Shown here: in pieces, positions 33,492 to 44,985 of the stretch | Layout: each line of letters opens with the position of its first letter | Position numbering within the stretch: the first letter of the stretch is position 1 | Assembly (NCBI RefSeq): GCF_019703515.2 | Contig: NC_059347.1 | Span: forward strand, 25,257,001 to 25,321,000 | Origin: Myxocyprinus asiaticus | Lineage: Eukaryota; Chordata; Actinopteri; Cypriniformes; Catostomidae | DNA: 64,000 nucleotides | Reading direction: 5' to 3' | The notes under the pieces: model-generated | Told to the model about the DNA's origin: nothing | Database searches by the model: none | What the model saw: the letters and a program-made list of their open reading frames with translations, nothing else | Program-made: the position numbers and the translations under genes

Positions 33492-34602
33492 CAGTGTTGG
33501 GCAAGCTACTCAAAAAATGTAGCATGCTACTCAACAGAAAATTAGTTAAGCTAAGCTAAAAGGTCCACTTCAAAGAAAGTAGCAAGTTACACTACAAAAG
33601 TAGCTTGCTACATTAAAGCTACAAAAATTAGGCAAAAAAGGTGAATGAGAATGAAAGGATGAAAAAATATTTATTTATTAGACATGTTAGGCCAGCAGAG
33701 AAGGCTTTGCTGGCCTTGAGAATTTGCCACTGGGTAATACCATGGTACTTTGATATACAATTACGAAATTTATGTACCATTTTGTATTTGCATGGTGCTT
33801 CAAATTACTTCAAAGAATACCATGTTACAACCATGGTAAATTGATATATGATATACATATACTATCATATTTAGATGGTGCTTCAAGGTAATAAAAAAAA
33901 AATACCATGGTACTTCAATATATGATTACCATATACATATAGCCTACCATTGTTTTAACATAGTGTGTCCAGGTAATGGTACATGTCCAAAAAACATGGT
34001 AATGCCATGGTACTTTTATGTGTTTTCGTGTAGGCTAATACGTGTTTTGATAATCTTTTGGTTGGAAAATGTATTTACCTGCAGATGTCATTTACTAGCT
34101 GCAAACGTGTTGAACTTTAAAGACCTAATTCATCACTGGCAAACGATAGGACGCATTTGCAGGTTTCGTTTCCATTGATTGTAGATCCACTGCAACCAGC
34201 GTTATCTTTATTTTCCATGTTATAAAATACTCTGTGAGCTTATTGGCAAGTGAGAGCACGCACAAATGATTCAGCAACATGTGCAAGCTTTCTGAGGCAT
34301 TTAGACTGAATTGTTAACCGATTCAGACCGCTTTCCTATCATGTGTGACCAATTCATTTTAAAGAACTGACTCAGATAAGCGATTAATTTGTGATCAGAC
34401 AGCTTTAGTTTTGAATCAAAACTGGCGATAGTAAACACCGGGTACTAGGCATGATGTAGCGGTGTATCTGCCTACTCAAAAATATAGCTTCACTACTGAA
34501 AAGCTACTTGATTTAAAAACTAGCGAAGCTACCACCTCGCTACTCAGAAATGTAGTTAAGCTAATAGCTTCACTATTTGTAGTGAATCACTGCAAATCAC
34601 TG
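33492..34602. mobile_element. hAT-type element B, 8-bp TSD
   Basis: Begins CAGTGTTGGGCAAGCTACTC and ends ATCACTG, flanked by perfect ATGGCAGT repeats (33484-33491, 34603-34610). Sub-terminal AGCTACT / AGTAGCT words occur inverted at both ends. The interior holds an ACCATGGTA repeat block (33720-34015) and no transposase. It is unrelated in sequence to hAT element A. Confidence 0.85.
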
Positions 34603-35461
34603 ATGGCAGTCAATGTGTTTTGGTTGCTAGGGTGCACTTAATGGTTGCTAGGTTGTATGCAGTTGCTAGGGTGTTAAAGTGGAGTGAAGGAAAGAATAAA
34701 AAGAGTGGAGTGATGAAAAGATAGAAAAGAATGTGATGGAGTGATAGAAAGTATGAGTGGTGGAATGATAGGATGTAGCTTGAATCCTCTAAAGGAGTTA
34801 TTACGGGAAAAAGATTTCATACCTTGAATGGAAGTCAAAGGAAATGTAGCCTGTTCGGAAGTCCCCTACGAGAATACCATAATTCCGATCAGTTAGAAAA
34901 GATAAAGCCACCTGAGTCAGAACAGTCTGAAGGTATGTCCTGAGTTTGGTGGATGTAGCTTGAAAGCTCTAGGAGAAGTAGCGTTGAGAGGTTTTGGGTC
35001 TCAGAAGAATAATAATAAGTTTAAATAGTAGATGAGTAGGTTGGCTTTTTCAAGACAACCAAATAATAATAAAATGGTAAAGCATTGATAAGACAACACA
35101 AAAATTGGCTTCAGAATCAGTAGCGGCTTGTAACCACAGATACAGGATCTTGCACTCAGCGTTATGGTATTGTTAAAATATTTTTTTTTTTTTTTTTTTA
35201 TTTTTTTTTTTACACTATTCAACTCATTCTTCAAAAAACAAACGCGATGACACATGTCCTTGCATTATTCCACCACAAGGCGGCACTCTTACAACATAAT
35301 GTTGATTCTATTATTTTAAATAATATTGCTTTACCTTGGAATATTGACTTGTTAAAGATCAAAACCTATATCAAATGTTGTTTTAAAATGTTAAGTGTTG
35401 TTGAAGAACCCCAGGGAGGAGAGGAAGAGAAAGCTATGGTGAAATATCTGTCTACAAACAA

Positions 35462-35952
35462 AGGGTGACCAGGCGTCCCGGTTTTTCTATTTTTCTTCAC
35501 ATGTGTTCTGGTGAAGAAAGAAAATGAAAATTCACTCATTATTTACTCACCTCATGATATCCCAGCTGTGTATGACTTTCTTTCTTCACCAGTGTTTAAT
35601 AAGCATATGTACGTGCATACAGTTTATATGTATGCATGAAAGTCTTGTAAGTGTATATGCATGCATAGAGTTTGTATGTATGCGTGAGTGTTTCGTAAGT
35701 GAATGTGCATGTGTCTAGTTTGTATAATATATGTGAGTGCAATGTATGTGTATCAATCTGCGTTTCACATTGGTGAGTGCAAGTATTTCATATGAATTTG
35801 TTTAAGCATTCCATAGTATACATGTTCGTGTGAGTTATTTACATATACGTATACAAGTGTTTCATGTATGTTTGCATAAGTGAAGTTTGATTTACACCCT
35901 ATACATAGAAGTGTACCGGTCTGAGACTTCACCAGTCTGGTCACCCTATCAA
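35462..35952. mobile_element. Possible AGGGTGACCAG-ended element
   Basis: AGGGTGACCAGGCGTCCCGG at 35462 and its inverse CTGGTCACCCT at 35938-35948 may be terminal repeats. The interior contains a decayed copy of the TTAA MITE end and a 48-bp minisatellite. No target duplication was found, so the assignment is tentative. A similar end occurs near 43407-43467. Confidence 0.35.
35600..35745. repeat. 48-bp minisatellite, three copies
   Basis: Units beginning near 35616, 35659 and 35707 share the words TGCATGCATAGAGTTTGTATG and GTAAGTG. The period of 48 gives a 16-residue protein repeat in the incidental frame 35524-35718. Confidence 0.55.
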
Positions 35953-35959
35953 CAGTTTT

Positions 35960-37225
35960 CCTTACCAACCACTGGGCAGCGCCATGATGATTCTAATTGC
36001 TTGTTTTGTATTTCTGGTCTCGAACGATCCAGAGGAGAACAACTACCATTTACTGTAAATGTTACTAGGTGTAAAAATGAATTTCAGGCTCAACTTGTGC
36101 CATTGTTGGCTGTCATAACAACTCAGAATAATTCATTATATCAACGTAACTAAACTCTGACCATCGCTTCATATCGTTTACATACTTGTGAGGCGCTGTT
36201 TATAAAAAAAAAAAAAAAAAAAAAAAAATGGTCATCTGTACTCTATCGCATTTTTTTTTTATTTTTATTTTTTACAATTTTTACAAATGTAATAGCTTAA
36301 ACATTACATTACCTGCTAAAAATATACGCCGATGCAAGTGAAAACACTGGAGACCTGAAATTGAGTCGTGGAACACTTCCAAGTTCAGGAAAATGGTGGA
36401 TTGACCTTATTCAGCCCCGCCCCTTTTCAGTGCTGCACGCTTCCGTGTTTTTTCTCTTACCTTCCAGTTTAAATTGAAGCTACTGAGAAGAGCCGATTGA
36501 AATGGATTAGTTGTGGGAGCACAGAAAATATTTTTCACTAAGAGTTGATGGTGTGAGTCTACACAGCCCCTTTACTATGTGAAAATACTTGTGAAGTGTT
36601 TTTGCGGTCACTGTAAATGTTCATTTTTCCGACACTTACGGATATATATTGTTAATTGTCATATGTATAGTTCTGCTTATTTTGTTTTAAGTTTCACTCT
36701 GTTAATAATTTATGTTAAAATGTGTAGTTGAAGTAAAATTTCAAACAGTGACAGCTCGTATTATTTCACATGCATGTTCATAACATTTTAAGGAAATTAC
36801 ATTTGTATAATTTAAAATGTATTTGTCACCCCACATTTTTAAAAGGCTTAAATGTGATTATAATTGTTGTAAACAGAATATAAAATAAAATGTACACCTT
36901 CACATTTATATTTGTGTGTATGTGTTTATGTATGAATTAATATACTGGCATCCTTCCCCGTCCCGGTTTAACACTCATACAGTCTGCTCAGATTAACTAT
37001 AAAGATGTGTGAATGACATGAGAAGATGTTCGGAGGTGTCATACAGAGATATTTTTAATGACTTTGTGTTGTCTCTTGGAGTTTAATGAACACAGAGGCA
37101 TATCAGTACATCCACAGCGTGAAGGAAGGATCTTATGGATTTATGAATGAAGCACTCTTGTTTTAAAATCTACTCGCTCTTCTTCCAGTTGTTATGACAT
37201 CCCCTGAACACTTTAAAGTACTCAT
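35960..37225. other. Intergenic, low complexity in part
   Basis: Holds A and T runs (36206-36228, 36251-36272) and AT-rich sequence with no recognised gene. Confidence 0.5.
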
Positions 37226-37229
37226 GAGA

Positions 37230-37362
37230 GTGTTGGGTTTGAGTCCACCTTAGCTGAGTCCGGGTCAAGTCCGAGTCGTTAAACAATCGAGCCCGAGTCG
37301 AGTCAGAGTCCAAAAGGGGCTGAGTCGGACTCAAGACAGAGTCCATAACAGTCTGGGTCAAG
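37230..37362. repeat. GAGTCC/GAGTCG degenerate repeat
   Basis: GAGTCC, GAGTCG and GAGTCA hexamers recur about 14 times in 130 bp, separated by 5-15 bases. Confidence 0.6.
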
Positions 37363-37650
37363 TCCGAATGAATCTGTTCATGAATCTGAATTCAAATTGT
37401 AACTGTAAATTCAACATTAATATTTTAAGCTTATTTTAACTTTCACAACTAAGAAAAAACAATTGTCAATATAAATGTAACAAAAACACCTCTATATTTT
37501 ATGATTAGTTTCCTGCTGAACAAACTTCTAAGTGGTTTCAGAATGAAAGCATATGCTTTAGGTTTATGAAGACAAAACTGTCCTTCAACACACTTCTTAT
37601 TGCATTCTTTTGACAATACAGTTATATGTTGCTTTTTCCCCTCAACTCAA

Positions 37651-38032
37651 TGTAACGAATGAGGCTGGTATCCTATCATATGACCACCAGAGGGAGCACT
37701 CTCTCGAATACTGACACTGTACCGTTTCTTCTATGGTTACTTCCTGTTTGAACCTTATAAATAGCCATGCTCTTCCATTATGACTTTGTGAAGTATTGTC
37801 AGTTTCACTGTTTATTGCCTACTTGTTATGACCATTGTGCCTGCTTTACTGGATTACCGATTTTGGACTACTGTTTTGCTCTGTTTGCCTGGTTGGCCTG
37901 ATTACCTGTGTAACGACTACTTTGCCTGCTTCAGCGATTACGTCTCTGGCTTGTGTCTTGGATTTATCTGCTGATTGTAATAAACTTCTGGCATATGGAT
38001 TCTACCTTCGCCTCCATGTCGAGTCCATTACA
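37651..38032 (+). repeat. 5' LTR of the chromodomain gypsy element
   Basis: 382 bp from TGTAACGAAT to CCATTACA. A TATAAATA box lies at 37756-37763 and AATAAA at 37979-37984. No TGG-type primer-binding site follows directly, which would fit a self-priming lineage, but decay is also possible. Confidence 0.8.
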
Positions 38033-38048
38033 GAATACTTTGCCACCA

Positions 38049-38890
38049 ATGAATCCAACGGAAGTTTCTCAGCTCACCAGAGCGAACTACTCAAAGGTTT
38101 CCAGGAACAACTGAACCACCTAAGAGCTGAAAATGAGAACCTCACCTGCTATATCCGTTCTCTTCTATCTCCACAAGATACACCGGTAATATTTGCTCTT
38201 CCTGATAAGTTTGATGTCTTGCCAGAGAAATGTAAGGGATTTTTACGTCAATGTAAAGTAGATTTCTCCAATCAACAAGAGTCATTCAATCAGGAGTCCA
38301 AGAAATGTGCATTTATGATGACATTACTTACTGGTAAAGCACTAGACTGGGCCTCAGCTGCTTGGGAGAGTGATAATCAGCTTCAAACGTCATTTGATTA
38401 CTTCACTTCCCAGATCGATGAAGTGTTTGAATACCCAGAGGGAGGTAAAGATGTCTCTGTTCAGCTGCTTCATGTATGCCAGGATTCACGTTCTGCAGCT
38501 GACTTTGCCACACACTTCAGGATATTAGCAGCCCAAAGTGGATGGAATGAGATTGCACTCAAGACTGTGTTCAGAGAGGGACTAAACTACAATCTGCAGG
38601 CCAAACTCACGTGTAAGGGGAGGATTCAACACTCACTGAATTCATTTCATTGGCAGTAAGGATTGATAATTTACTGCGTAATTTACTATGCTCAAGGATT
38701 AGCTCCAAGTCACAACCATCAGTCCATAGTCAAGTCCAGGCATGCCCCAAAGCTCCTGAACCAATGCAGATCACCTATACCAGAGTTTCTGATGAAGAAC
38801 GCGATCATCGTCATAAGGAGCGACTGTGTTATTACTGTGGTGAAAGGAATCATCGAAACTCCACATGCCCTCACAAAGGCATGAAATATC
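38049..38890 (+). pseudogene. Gag of the chromodomain gypsy element
   Basis: The ATG at 38049 opens a short frame (MNPTEVSQLTRANY), but the conserved protein continues in the neighbouring frame with a coiled coil (FQEQLNHLRAENENL), FALPDKFDVLPEKCKGF, MMTLLTGKALDWASAAWES and LAAQSGWNEIALKTVFREGL, the capsid of sushi-like Gag. A frameshift near 38620 leads to the zinc knuckle CYYCGERNHRNSTC (near 38825-38866), a CX2CX4HX4C RNA-binding motif. Gag forms the particle in which reverse transcription happens. Two frame changes prevent a full product. Confidence 0.85.
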
Positions 38891-39294
38891 AAGAGTGCAG
38901 GACTATTGTTAGTACCATGAATATTTCATCTCCCACACACAGTTTCACTCTTCCCATTGAGCTCTCCTTTGGTGATGCACTGAAATGTGTTTCTGCACCC
39001 GTTGACTCAGGGGCTGCCGTGAATTTAATTCACCAAGGTCTAGTACGGGAACTCCATATCCCTACATTACCTTGTATACCCACCATTAACATTACTGCTG
39101 TGAATAATGCACCGATAGGCACAGGCATCACTCACCAAACAGCTCCAGTGACACTACGGATTGGATTGTTTCATACAGAGATCACGTCTCTTTATATCAT
39201 CAACTCACCCAAGTATCCTCTCATCATGGGTCATCCATGGCTGACTATCCATGATCCCATCATCTCCTGGAACCAGGGTGAGTTAAAACAATAG
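38891..39294 (+). pseudogene. Retropepsin-like protease region
   Basis: In frame with the zinc knuckle, VDSGAAVNLI near 39003-39032 supplies the aspartic-protease D-S-G triad, and YPLIMGHPWLTIHDP near 39208-39252 matches the second conserved region (I-x-G-x-PWL). The protease matures Gag-Pol. A TAG at 39292-39294 ends the frame, so read-through would be needed to reach RT. Confidence 0.8.
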
Positions 39295-39336
39295 TCAGAT
39301 TATTGTCAGTCTAATTGTCTTCACGTCACAGTCACC

Positions 39337-40780
39337 ATGCCATGTTTGACTACCAGCGTTGAAAGTCCTGAGAACCAAGCTCAAGTCCAGGTCCAGAGGG
39401 AATATTCTGAATTCTCAGAGGTATTCAGCAAAATCAAAGCTACACAATTACCCCCTCATCGTCCATGGGACTGCGCTGTTGAGTTACTACCCAACATGGC
39501 ACCTCCTAGGAGCAAAGCCTATCCATTGTCAAGACCTGAAACCATGGCCATGAAGACTTATGTCGAAGAGACTTTAGCTTCGGGTTCATTCATCCTTCTA
39601 CTTCACCAGATGCAGCAGGCTTCTTCGTTGAGAAGAAAGATGGAGATCTCCATCCATGCATTGACTACCATGGATTGAACACAGTGACAATCAAGTACAA
39701 GTACACACTCCCTCTTGTTCCATCTGCCCTGGAACAACTACGTGAAGCACGCATCTACACAAAACTGGATTTGAGAAGTGCATACAACCTGATTCGTATC
39801 AGAGAGGGAGACGAGTGGAAAACCACATTTATCACCACTAGGGGGCACTATGAATGCCAGGTGATGCCGTAAGGCCTGGCCAACGCACCAGCTGTGTTCC
39901 AGTCATTCGTCAATGAGATCTTTAGAGACCTCCTCAACAGATGTGTCATCATCTACACTGACGACATACTAATTTACTCAAGATAAAGCATAACACATAG
40001 ACATTAAAATGGTCCTCTCCCACCTGCTGAAACACTAACTCTATATGAGTTCCAATGTGAAAAATGTGAGTTCCATGTTACCCATACAACGTTCTTAGGA
40101 TATATCATTAGCCATAGAGGTGTTGAGATGGATGACTCCAAGATCAAGGCAGTCATGGAGTGGCCAAGACCCAACACTGTTAAGGAGCTACATCGTTTCC
40201 TGGGTTTTGCGAACTTCTACAGGAGGGTTATCCGCAACTACAGTCTCATATCTGCCCCCTTAACGTCTTTTCTCAAAGGAAAACCATCCAAGCTACCATG
40301 GAGTCACTCTGCTCAAAAAGCCTTCGACACCCTCAAGACAAGTTTCACAACCAACCCAATCTCAAGCACCCAGATCCTAACCAACCGTTCACTGTGGAAG
40401 TGGTTGCCTCAGACTGTGGCATAGGGGCGGTTCTCTCTCAACGGCATTGTAACCCTGGAAAACTTTATCCTTGTGCTTTTCCCGTAAACTGAACTCAGCT
40501 GAAAGGAACTATGATGTTGGAAACAAAGAACTACTCTCCATGAAGGCTGTGCTAGAAGAGTGGCGCCACTGGCTTGAAGGTCCTGTCCATCCATTCCAAG
40601 AAATCACCGACCATAAGAACCTCGAATACATCAAGGGAGCAAAACGTCTTAATCCACAACAAGCTCGATGGTCACTCTTGTTCACAAGGTTCCAATTCAC
40701 AGTCACCTACCGCCCTGGCAGTAAGAACTGCAAAGCTGATGCTCTCTCCCGTCATCATGATCCCCTTCACAACACACCTC
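39337..40780 (+). pseudogene. Reverse transcriptase-RNase H of the chromodomain gypsy element
   Basis: Visible in order: [25 protein letters not shown], then after a frameshift near 39590 [18 protein letters not shown] and [17 protein letters not shown]; a TAA at 39870 replaces one codon of the MPxGLANAP motif. The catalytic box YTDDILIYS (near 39955-39985) is intact. After a gap, [25 protein letters not shown] and RNase H blocks [12 protein letters not shown] and ADALSRH follow in three frames. At least two stops and three frameshifts separate them. Confidence 0.85.
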
Positions 40781-42120
40781 AAAATGAATCTATACTCCGA
40801 CCTTCTCTCATTATTGCACCCATAAGCTGGGAAATCATGGAAGAGATCCAAAGAGCCCAACAAGCAGACCCTGCACCACCTGAATGCCCTCCAACAAAAC
40901 AGTATGTACCACGCATTCTACGCCAAAGAACAATCCAATGGATCCATACCTCCCTCAGCACTGGACACCCTAGCATCCAGAAAAATATAAGCCTGGTACA
41001 TAACTCATTTTGGTGGCCTTCAATAATTAATGATGTTACTGCATATGTTAAAGCATGTCAAGTTTGCATGTCAAACCCCCAGAGAACTGCCAGCCAGCCT
41101 GCTACAGCCACTGTCTATCCCTCAGAGACCCTGGTCCCACCTGTCCGTTGACTTCATCACCGATCTATCAAACTCCAGTGGGTATACCACCATCTTTGTT
41201 ATCACTGAAGTCATGCAGACTAATCCCCATGAAAGGTCTACCCACTGCCATGGAAACCACTAACGCTCTGTTCCACCAAGTTTTCAGGATCTATGGTCTG
41301 CCAGAAGACATAGTGTCTGACTGGGGACCACAGTTCACTTCCAGAGTCTGGCAGGCTTTCTGTAAACAGCTGGACATCAACGTCAGCCTCATGTCTGGTC
41401 ATCATCCTCAGGCAAACGGACAGGTGGAGAGAATAAACCAGGAAATCAGCAGATGCCTGAGGTCTTACTGCAGTCGAGAACAACAGAGGTGGAGTGACTT
41501 CCTCCCATGGGCTGAATACACCCAGAACTCCCTCACACACTCATCTACTGGACTCACTCCCTTCCAATGTGTGCTGGGCTACCAACCTCCTATGTTCCCT
41601 TGGTCGGGTGAACCCTCTACGGTGCCAGCGGTGGATGATTGGATCAGGCGGAGTGAGCAAGTGTGGGACAGTGTGCACGTCAGATTGCAGCGGGCCGTTC
41701 GGGCCAAACAGATCCAAGCTGATCGACAGAGGTGTCCCCACCCCAACTATCAACCTGGCCAGAGAGTCTGGCTATCTACACGAGACCTCAAGTTGTGGCT
41801 ACCCTGCAGGAAACTCAGCCCCAGGTATGTTGGTCCATTTAGAATTGTAAGACAAATCAATCCTGTAACTTACCGACTGGAGCTACCTGCTAACTACCGC
41901 ATCTCTCCTTCCTTTCATGTGTCATTGTTGAAACCTTTCCACTCAACATCTGGCAAACCACGGATCCTAAGCCTCCTCTTCCATTGGAGATAGACGGATC
42001 ACCTGATTACATGGTCAGAGAGATCATAGACTCATGTCGTCAAGGGGGCCAGATGCAGTACCTGGTGGACTAGGAAGGTTATAGACCAGAGGAGAGATCT
42101 TGGGTAGGATATTCAAGGAT
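40781..42120 (+). pseudogene. Integrase with C-terminal chromodomain
   Basis: The H2C2 zinc-binding part is [16 protein letters not shown]...YVKACQVC (40940-41073). The DDE core shows VDFITDLS (first Asp, near 41150), SDWGPQFTS (second Asp, near 41320) and [11 protein letters not shown] (Glu, near 41415), so all three catalytic residues are present, though in frames separated by a shift near 41150-41240. [13 protein letters not shown] and SFHVSLLKP region follows, then YMVREIIDS...GGQMQYLVD near 42011-42070, a chromodomain start broken by TAG where a Trp codon is expected. The chromodomain steers integration toward modified chromatin in this lineage. Confidence 0.85.
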
Positions 42121-42294
42121 ATTCTAGACCCATCATTGCTCCATGACTTCCGAGCACACCCGAATCATCCTGCACCATGACCAAGGGGACGACCCAGAAG
42201 AAGAACACCGGGAGTTGTTCGTAGAGAAGTGGGGGTGGGTTCTGTAACAATTGCGTGACTCTCACACTCAATGCGTGAGAGTTGCGTGAGAGCC

Positions 42295-42460
42295 CTGGTT
42301 TTAGGGTTTGTTGACATTACATCATCATGACAAAGAAGTTGTAAACTTGGCTATAACATTACACAGAAAAGGTTAGTAAGTGATTTTAGCACACAAAATC
42401 ATGTTTACAGTACATGCATATACTTTATGTTTTGTGTCTATACTTTTGAAACAGTGAGTT
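42295..42460 (+). repeat. Second copy of the 24620 repeat
   Basis: TTTTAGGGTTTGTTGACATT through AAAAGGTTAGTAAGTGAT is shared with 24638-24735. It begins within 50 bp of the broken 3' end of the gypsy element and may mark the junction that removed the 3' LTR. Confidence 0.6.
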
Positions 42461-42577
42461 TACGCTTACATTTTCATGAGTTGCGCGAAGACATGGATTG
42501 GCTTCTTTCAGCTCATTCTTGAAAACGTATTTTTTGCATTATTTTGGGCATTTGCGCTGACTGACAGGACGACAAAG

Positions 42578-43223
42578 GCTGTGTCTCGTTTGGAAGGATG
42601 CGTCCTCCAGAGGTCACGTCCTTTGAAGGCTGCAGTATACCGAGTGTCCTCCTTTAAACAAGTCTCGTTTAAACGAGACGGCCTTCGTAGGACGAACGGA
42701 AATGGAACGTAACATGGTTGCTATGACAGCACGCCACTCTTTAACAAGCGTGAGCGCTTTGAGTGAGAAGGGAACAAAGTCCCTCTGGAAGGGAATGTAT
42801 GAGGTACATTTTAGGAGAGTTATAATGATGTAAAGAGAAAAGAAAATAGATTTTACAGGTGTACTTTTAGTCTAATACTTTATTTTAATTATATATTAAT
42901 ATAATTATACATATTATATACTCTGCTCCATCTACTGAGGTACTTCAACTTGGGAATTAACATTCCTTGCATTTAAACATCATATTTACGGGCAAATTGG
43001 TATAATTGTTTTAGACATTTCCGTTGAAGCAAAGAATTGTGGGTTGTGAGAGCCCACGAAGGATACACCTCATGCATCCTCCGAATTTTCGTGAAAGAAG
43101 GTCGCATTCGAAGGCTGCATTCGAAGCGTCCTACTCGCTTTTCTGAAATGAGACAGCCTCGATGATGTATGCGGCCGACAAATGTGACCTCCGGAGGACG
43201 CATCCTTCCAAACGAGACACAGC
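42578..43223. mobile_element. TIR element with 5-bp TSD
   Basis: Both ends read GCTGTGTCTCGTTTGGAAGG inward, agreeing for about 45 bp with one mismatch, and are flanked by CAAAG (42573-42577, 43224-43228). The interior repeats CTTCGAA / TCGTAGGAC-like words and has no transposase. I do not recognise the superfamily; the duplication could also be read as 3 bp (AAA). Confidence 0.75.
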
Positions 43224-43228
43224 CAAAG

Positions 43229-44985
43229 AGAGCATGACGTCATTGCCATGGTAACTAGATACAGTTCAGCTGATTTGCTGAAGACTAGAATGAATGTATC
43301 CTCAAATGAAAGTGCGACGCAACAAAATAGATTTTCTTCTCTGCAAACGATACCAGAGACAACAGCGAGAAGGACAATGAGAATATTTAATTTAAGATAA
43401 ATAAAATCAGTGACCCTACCAAAAACCGGGACTAGCCTGTGTAATAAACCGCGCATCTGGTCACCCAATCTATAATTAAATTTTAAACAAAACATTTCGC
43501 TGCCCAAAATAACTTCATAATTCATTGTGCATTTTATTGTGGAACAAAAAATTTAAACTAACATATTTTAAGCAGCTCGTCAATGCTTTTAAATTAGAAA
43601 AACAATAAATAGGTGCTGTTTATCTGTTTTACAAAGTTGCAGTCTGCTTTAGCAATAACAATTTTTCCCTGACTATTTAAAAAGTTACAGTTAATTCATC
43701 AAGGACCAGTTTAATTTGACAAAACTGCATGGAACAAGAGACTAAAGATGCCTACATGTGTGGATACATTATGCCTAAAAATGTAATAACCCAATATTAA
43801 TAATCTTTATCTGAATTTTAATTTTTCTGTGTTGTTTTAGTAAGCAGACATTATATGGGTGACTCGAATAGAGCAGAACGCAGGTGTCTGGTGACGCATT
43901 TTTTATCAGTTGAAGTTCATTTTAACATGACATGGCGTCTAAAAATGCAGCGCTCCAGTGAGAGATGCTAAAAACACAGTGAAACATGACGCAGTTGTCA
44001 AAAGACATCCATCTAGAAAATTTTTACATGGAAAACAATTGAAAAACAGCATGAGCGGATGCAAAAACTCGTTCAGTTTAAACAGCCCCTTGTTCACAGG
44101 ACACAACACTAGCTAAAGTTTCTCAAAGTTACCACTCACGAAGACAGCCTTTTGTGTCAGTTGATTGTAGTTAAATTTCCACTCTATCCAGTGCTGTTTG
44201 TTCTCTGTGTTCGTAAATATCCCGATAGTGTTTTACTGTGTGAGAAACTGCTCCAAATTATTTGGTGAGAGAGCACTCCAAACAAATTTTATTGAATCAC
44301 GAATCGATTCAGACCAATTTGCAAGCCCGTTTGGCCAATTCACTGAAAAGAACCGACTCAAAAGAATTATTCATTCACAAATTGGGCATCGCTAGTTCTT
44401 TTAAACAGGCAACAGAAATACGGGACACACTTCATGATAGATTAAATATTCTGAGACTAAATGTTTCTCAGGTCAGTCGGAGCTCTCATGGTACGCACTG
44501 TGCGTAAGGCCATACAGCTGCAGGCGCCACTGACCCTATATACATCTACATATTAATGATAGTTACTGAAAATATTTATCTGCAATTCTGATCCTGAGTG
44601 TGCACCAAAGGAGAAAGACACTCCTCTTCTCCAGCTCCATCTCCTAACTCACGTTACCTAGATGTAAGCTCTTTAAAACCACTGATCTCTCTCTGATGAA
44701 GTTGTTTCAGATAAAGCTTGCATGAGTGCATGAGTCTTATTTTTGGCTCCAGTCTTCTTTCCATGACATTAATTTATTCAAACAAACACTATGAGGTGTG
44801 TCTTGGTTATGAGGCCATCTCAAAACTTTTGACCTTACATAATGATATGTATTATTTATCTGAAAGAGTAAATAGAGTAGAGATCTGCTAAATGCTAAAC
44901 ATATGTGTCATTATGACAAATTTACAGTTCCTTGCTAAATAACATTTCAAGCACAGCATGCTTGAAGTGCCACAGATGATAGAAC
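43229..44985. other. Intergenic, repeat-derived in part
   Basis: A AGCCGGTTTTTGG/CCGGGACTAG stretch near 43407-43467 resembles the AGGGTGACC element. GATTCAGACCAATTT and CAAATTGGGCATCGCTAG near 44307-44393 resemble 34320-34400 within hAT B. No credible gene. Confidence 0.45.

Larger units (their letters stand above)
30820..34690 (+). repeat. GGTTGCTAGGGTG tandem array
   Basis: The first part (30820-31150) repeats GTTGCTAGCATGTTTTAGCA words. From about 31170 monomers of 138-170 bp repeat GGCTCCTTGCT...GAGTCAAATGAGCCAA...GAAGTCTCTATGATGTTCTGG...GGTTGCTAGG; I count about seven, starting near 31230, 31367, 31505, 31642, 31780, 31949 and 32087, then 33399 after the first hAT. Monomers alternate between two sub-types, one ending TTTTGCTACTTGG, the other GATATCCATCTAAGCCATTTTGAATGG. 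Confidence 0.75.
30762..35060. mobile_element. TIR-bounded element carrying a tandem array
   Basis: The ends GGTTGGCTTGAAAAAGCC (30762-30779) and, inverted, GGTTGTCTTGAAAAAGCC (35060-35043) match at 17 of 18 bases. Between them lie a GTTGCTAGCATG-rich block, a tandem array of roughly 140-170 bp monomers, two hAT insertions and a tail with AGCTTGAAAGCTCTAGGAG and GGTCTCAGAAGAATAATAATAA. No transposase is present. Without the hATs it is about 2.05 kb. Target duplication was not clear and the superfamily is unknown to me. Confidence 0.6.
37651..42247 (+). mobile_element. Ty3/gypsy chromodomain retrotransposon, lacking the 3' LTR
   Basis: A complete order LTR-gag-PR-RT-RH-IN-chromodomain is visible, the order of the sushi-like chromovirus lineage of fish gypsy elements. 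The 5' LTR is intact, but after the purine tract GTGGGGGTGGGTTC (42230-42243) only TGTAACA remains of a 3' LTR before unrelated sequence begins. Several stops and frameshifts inactivate it. The A+T level and codon use fit the surrounding genome. Confidence 0.9.

Noticed and set aside
42246..42300. 3' LTR of the chromodomain gypsy element
   Set aside because: Only TGTAACA matches the 5' LTR start; the following bases are unrelated.
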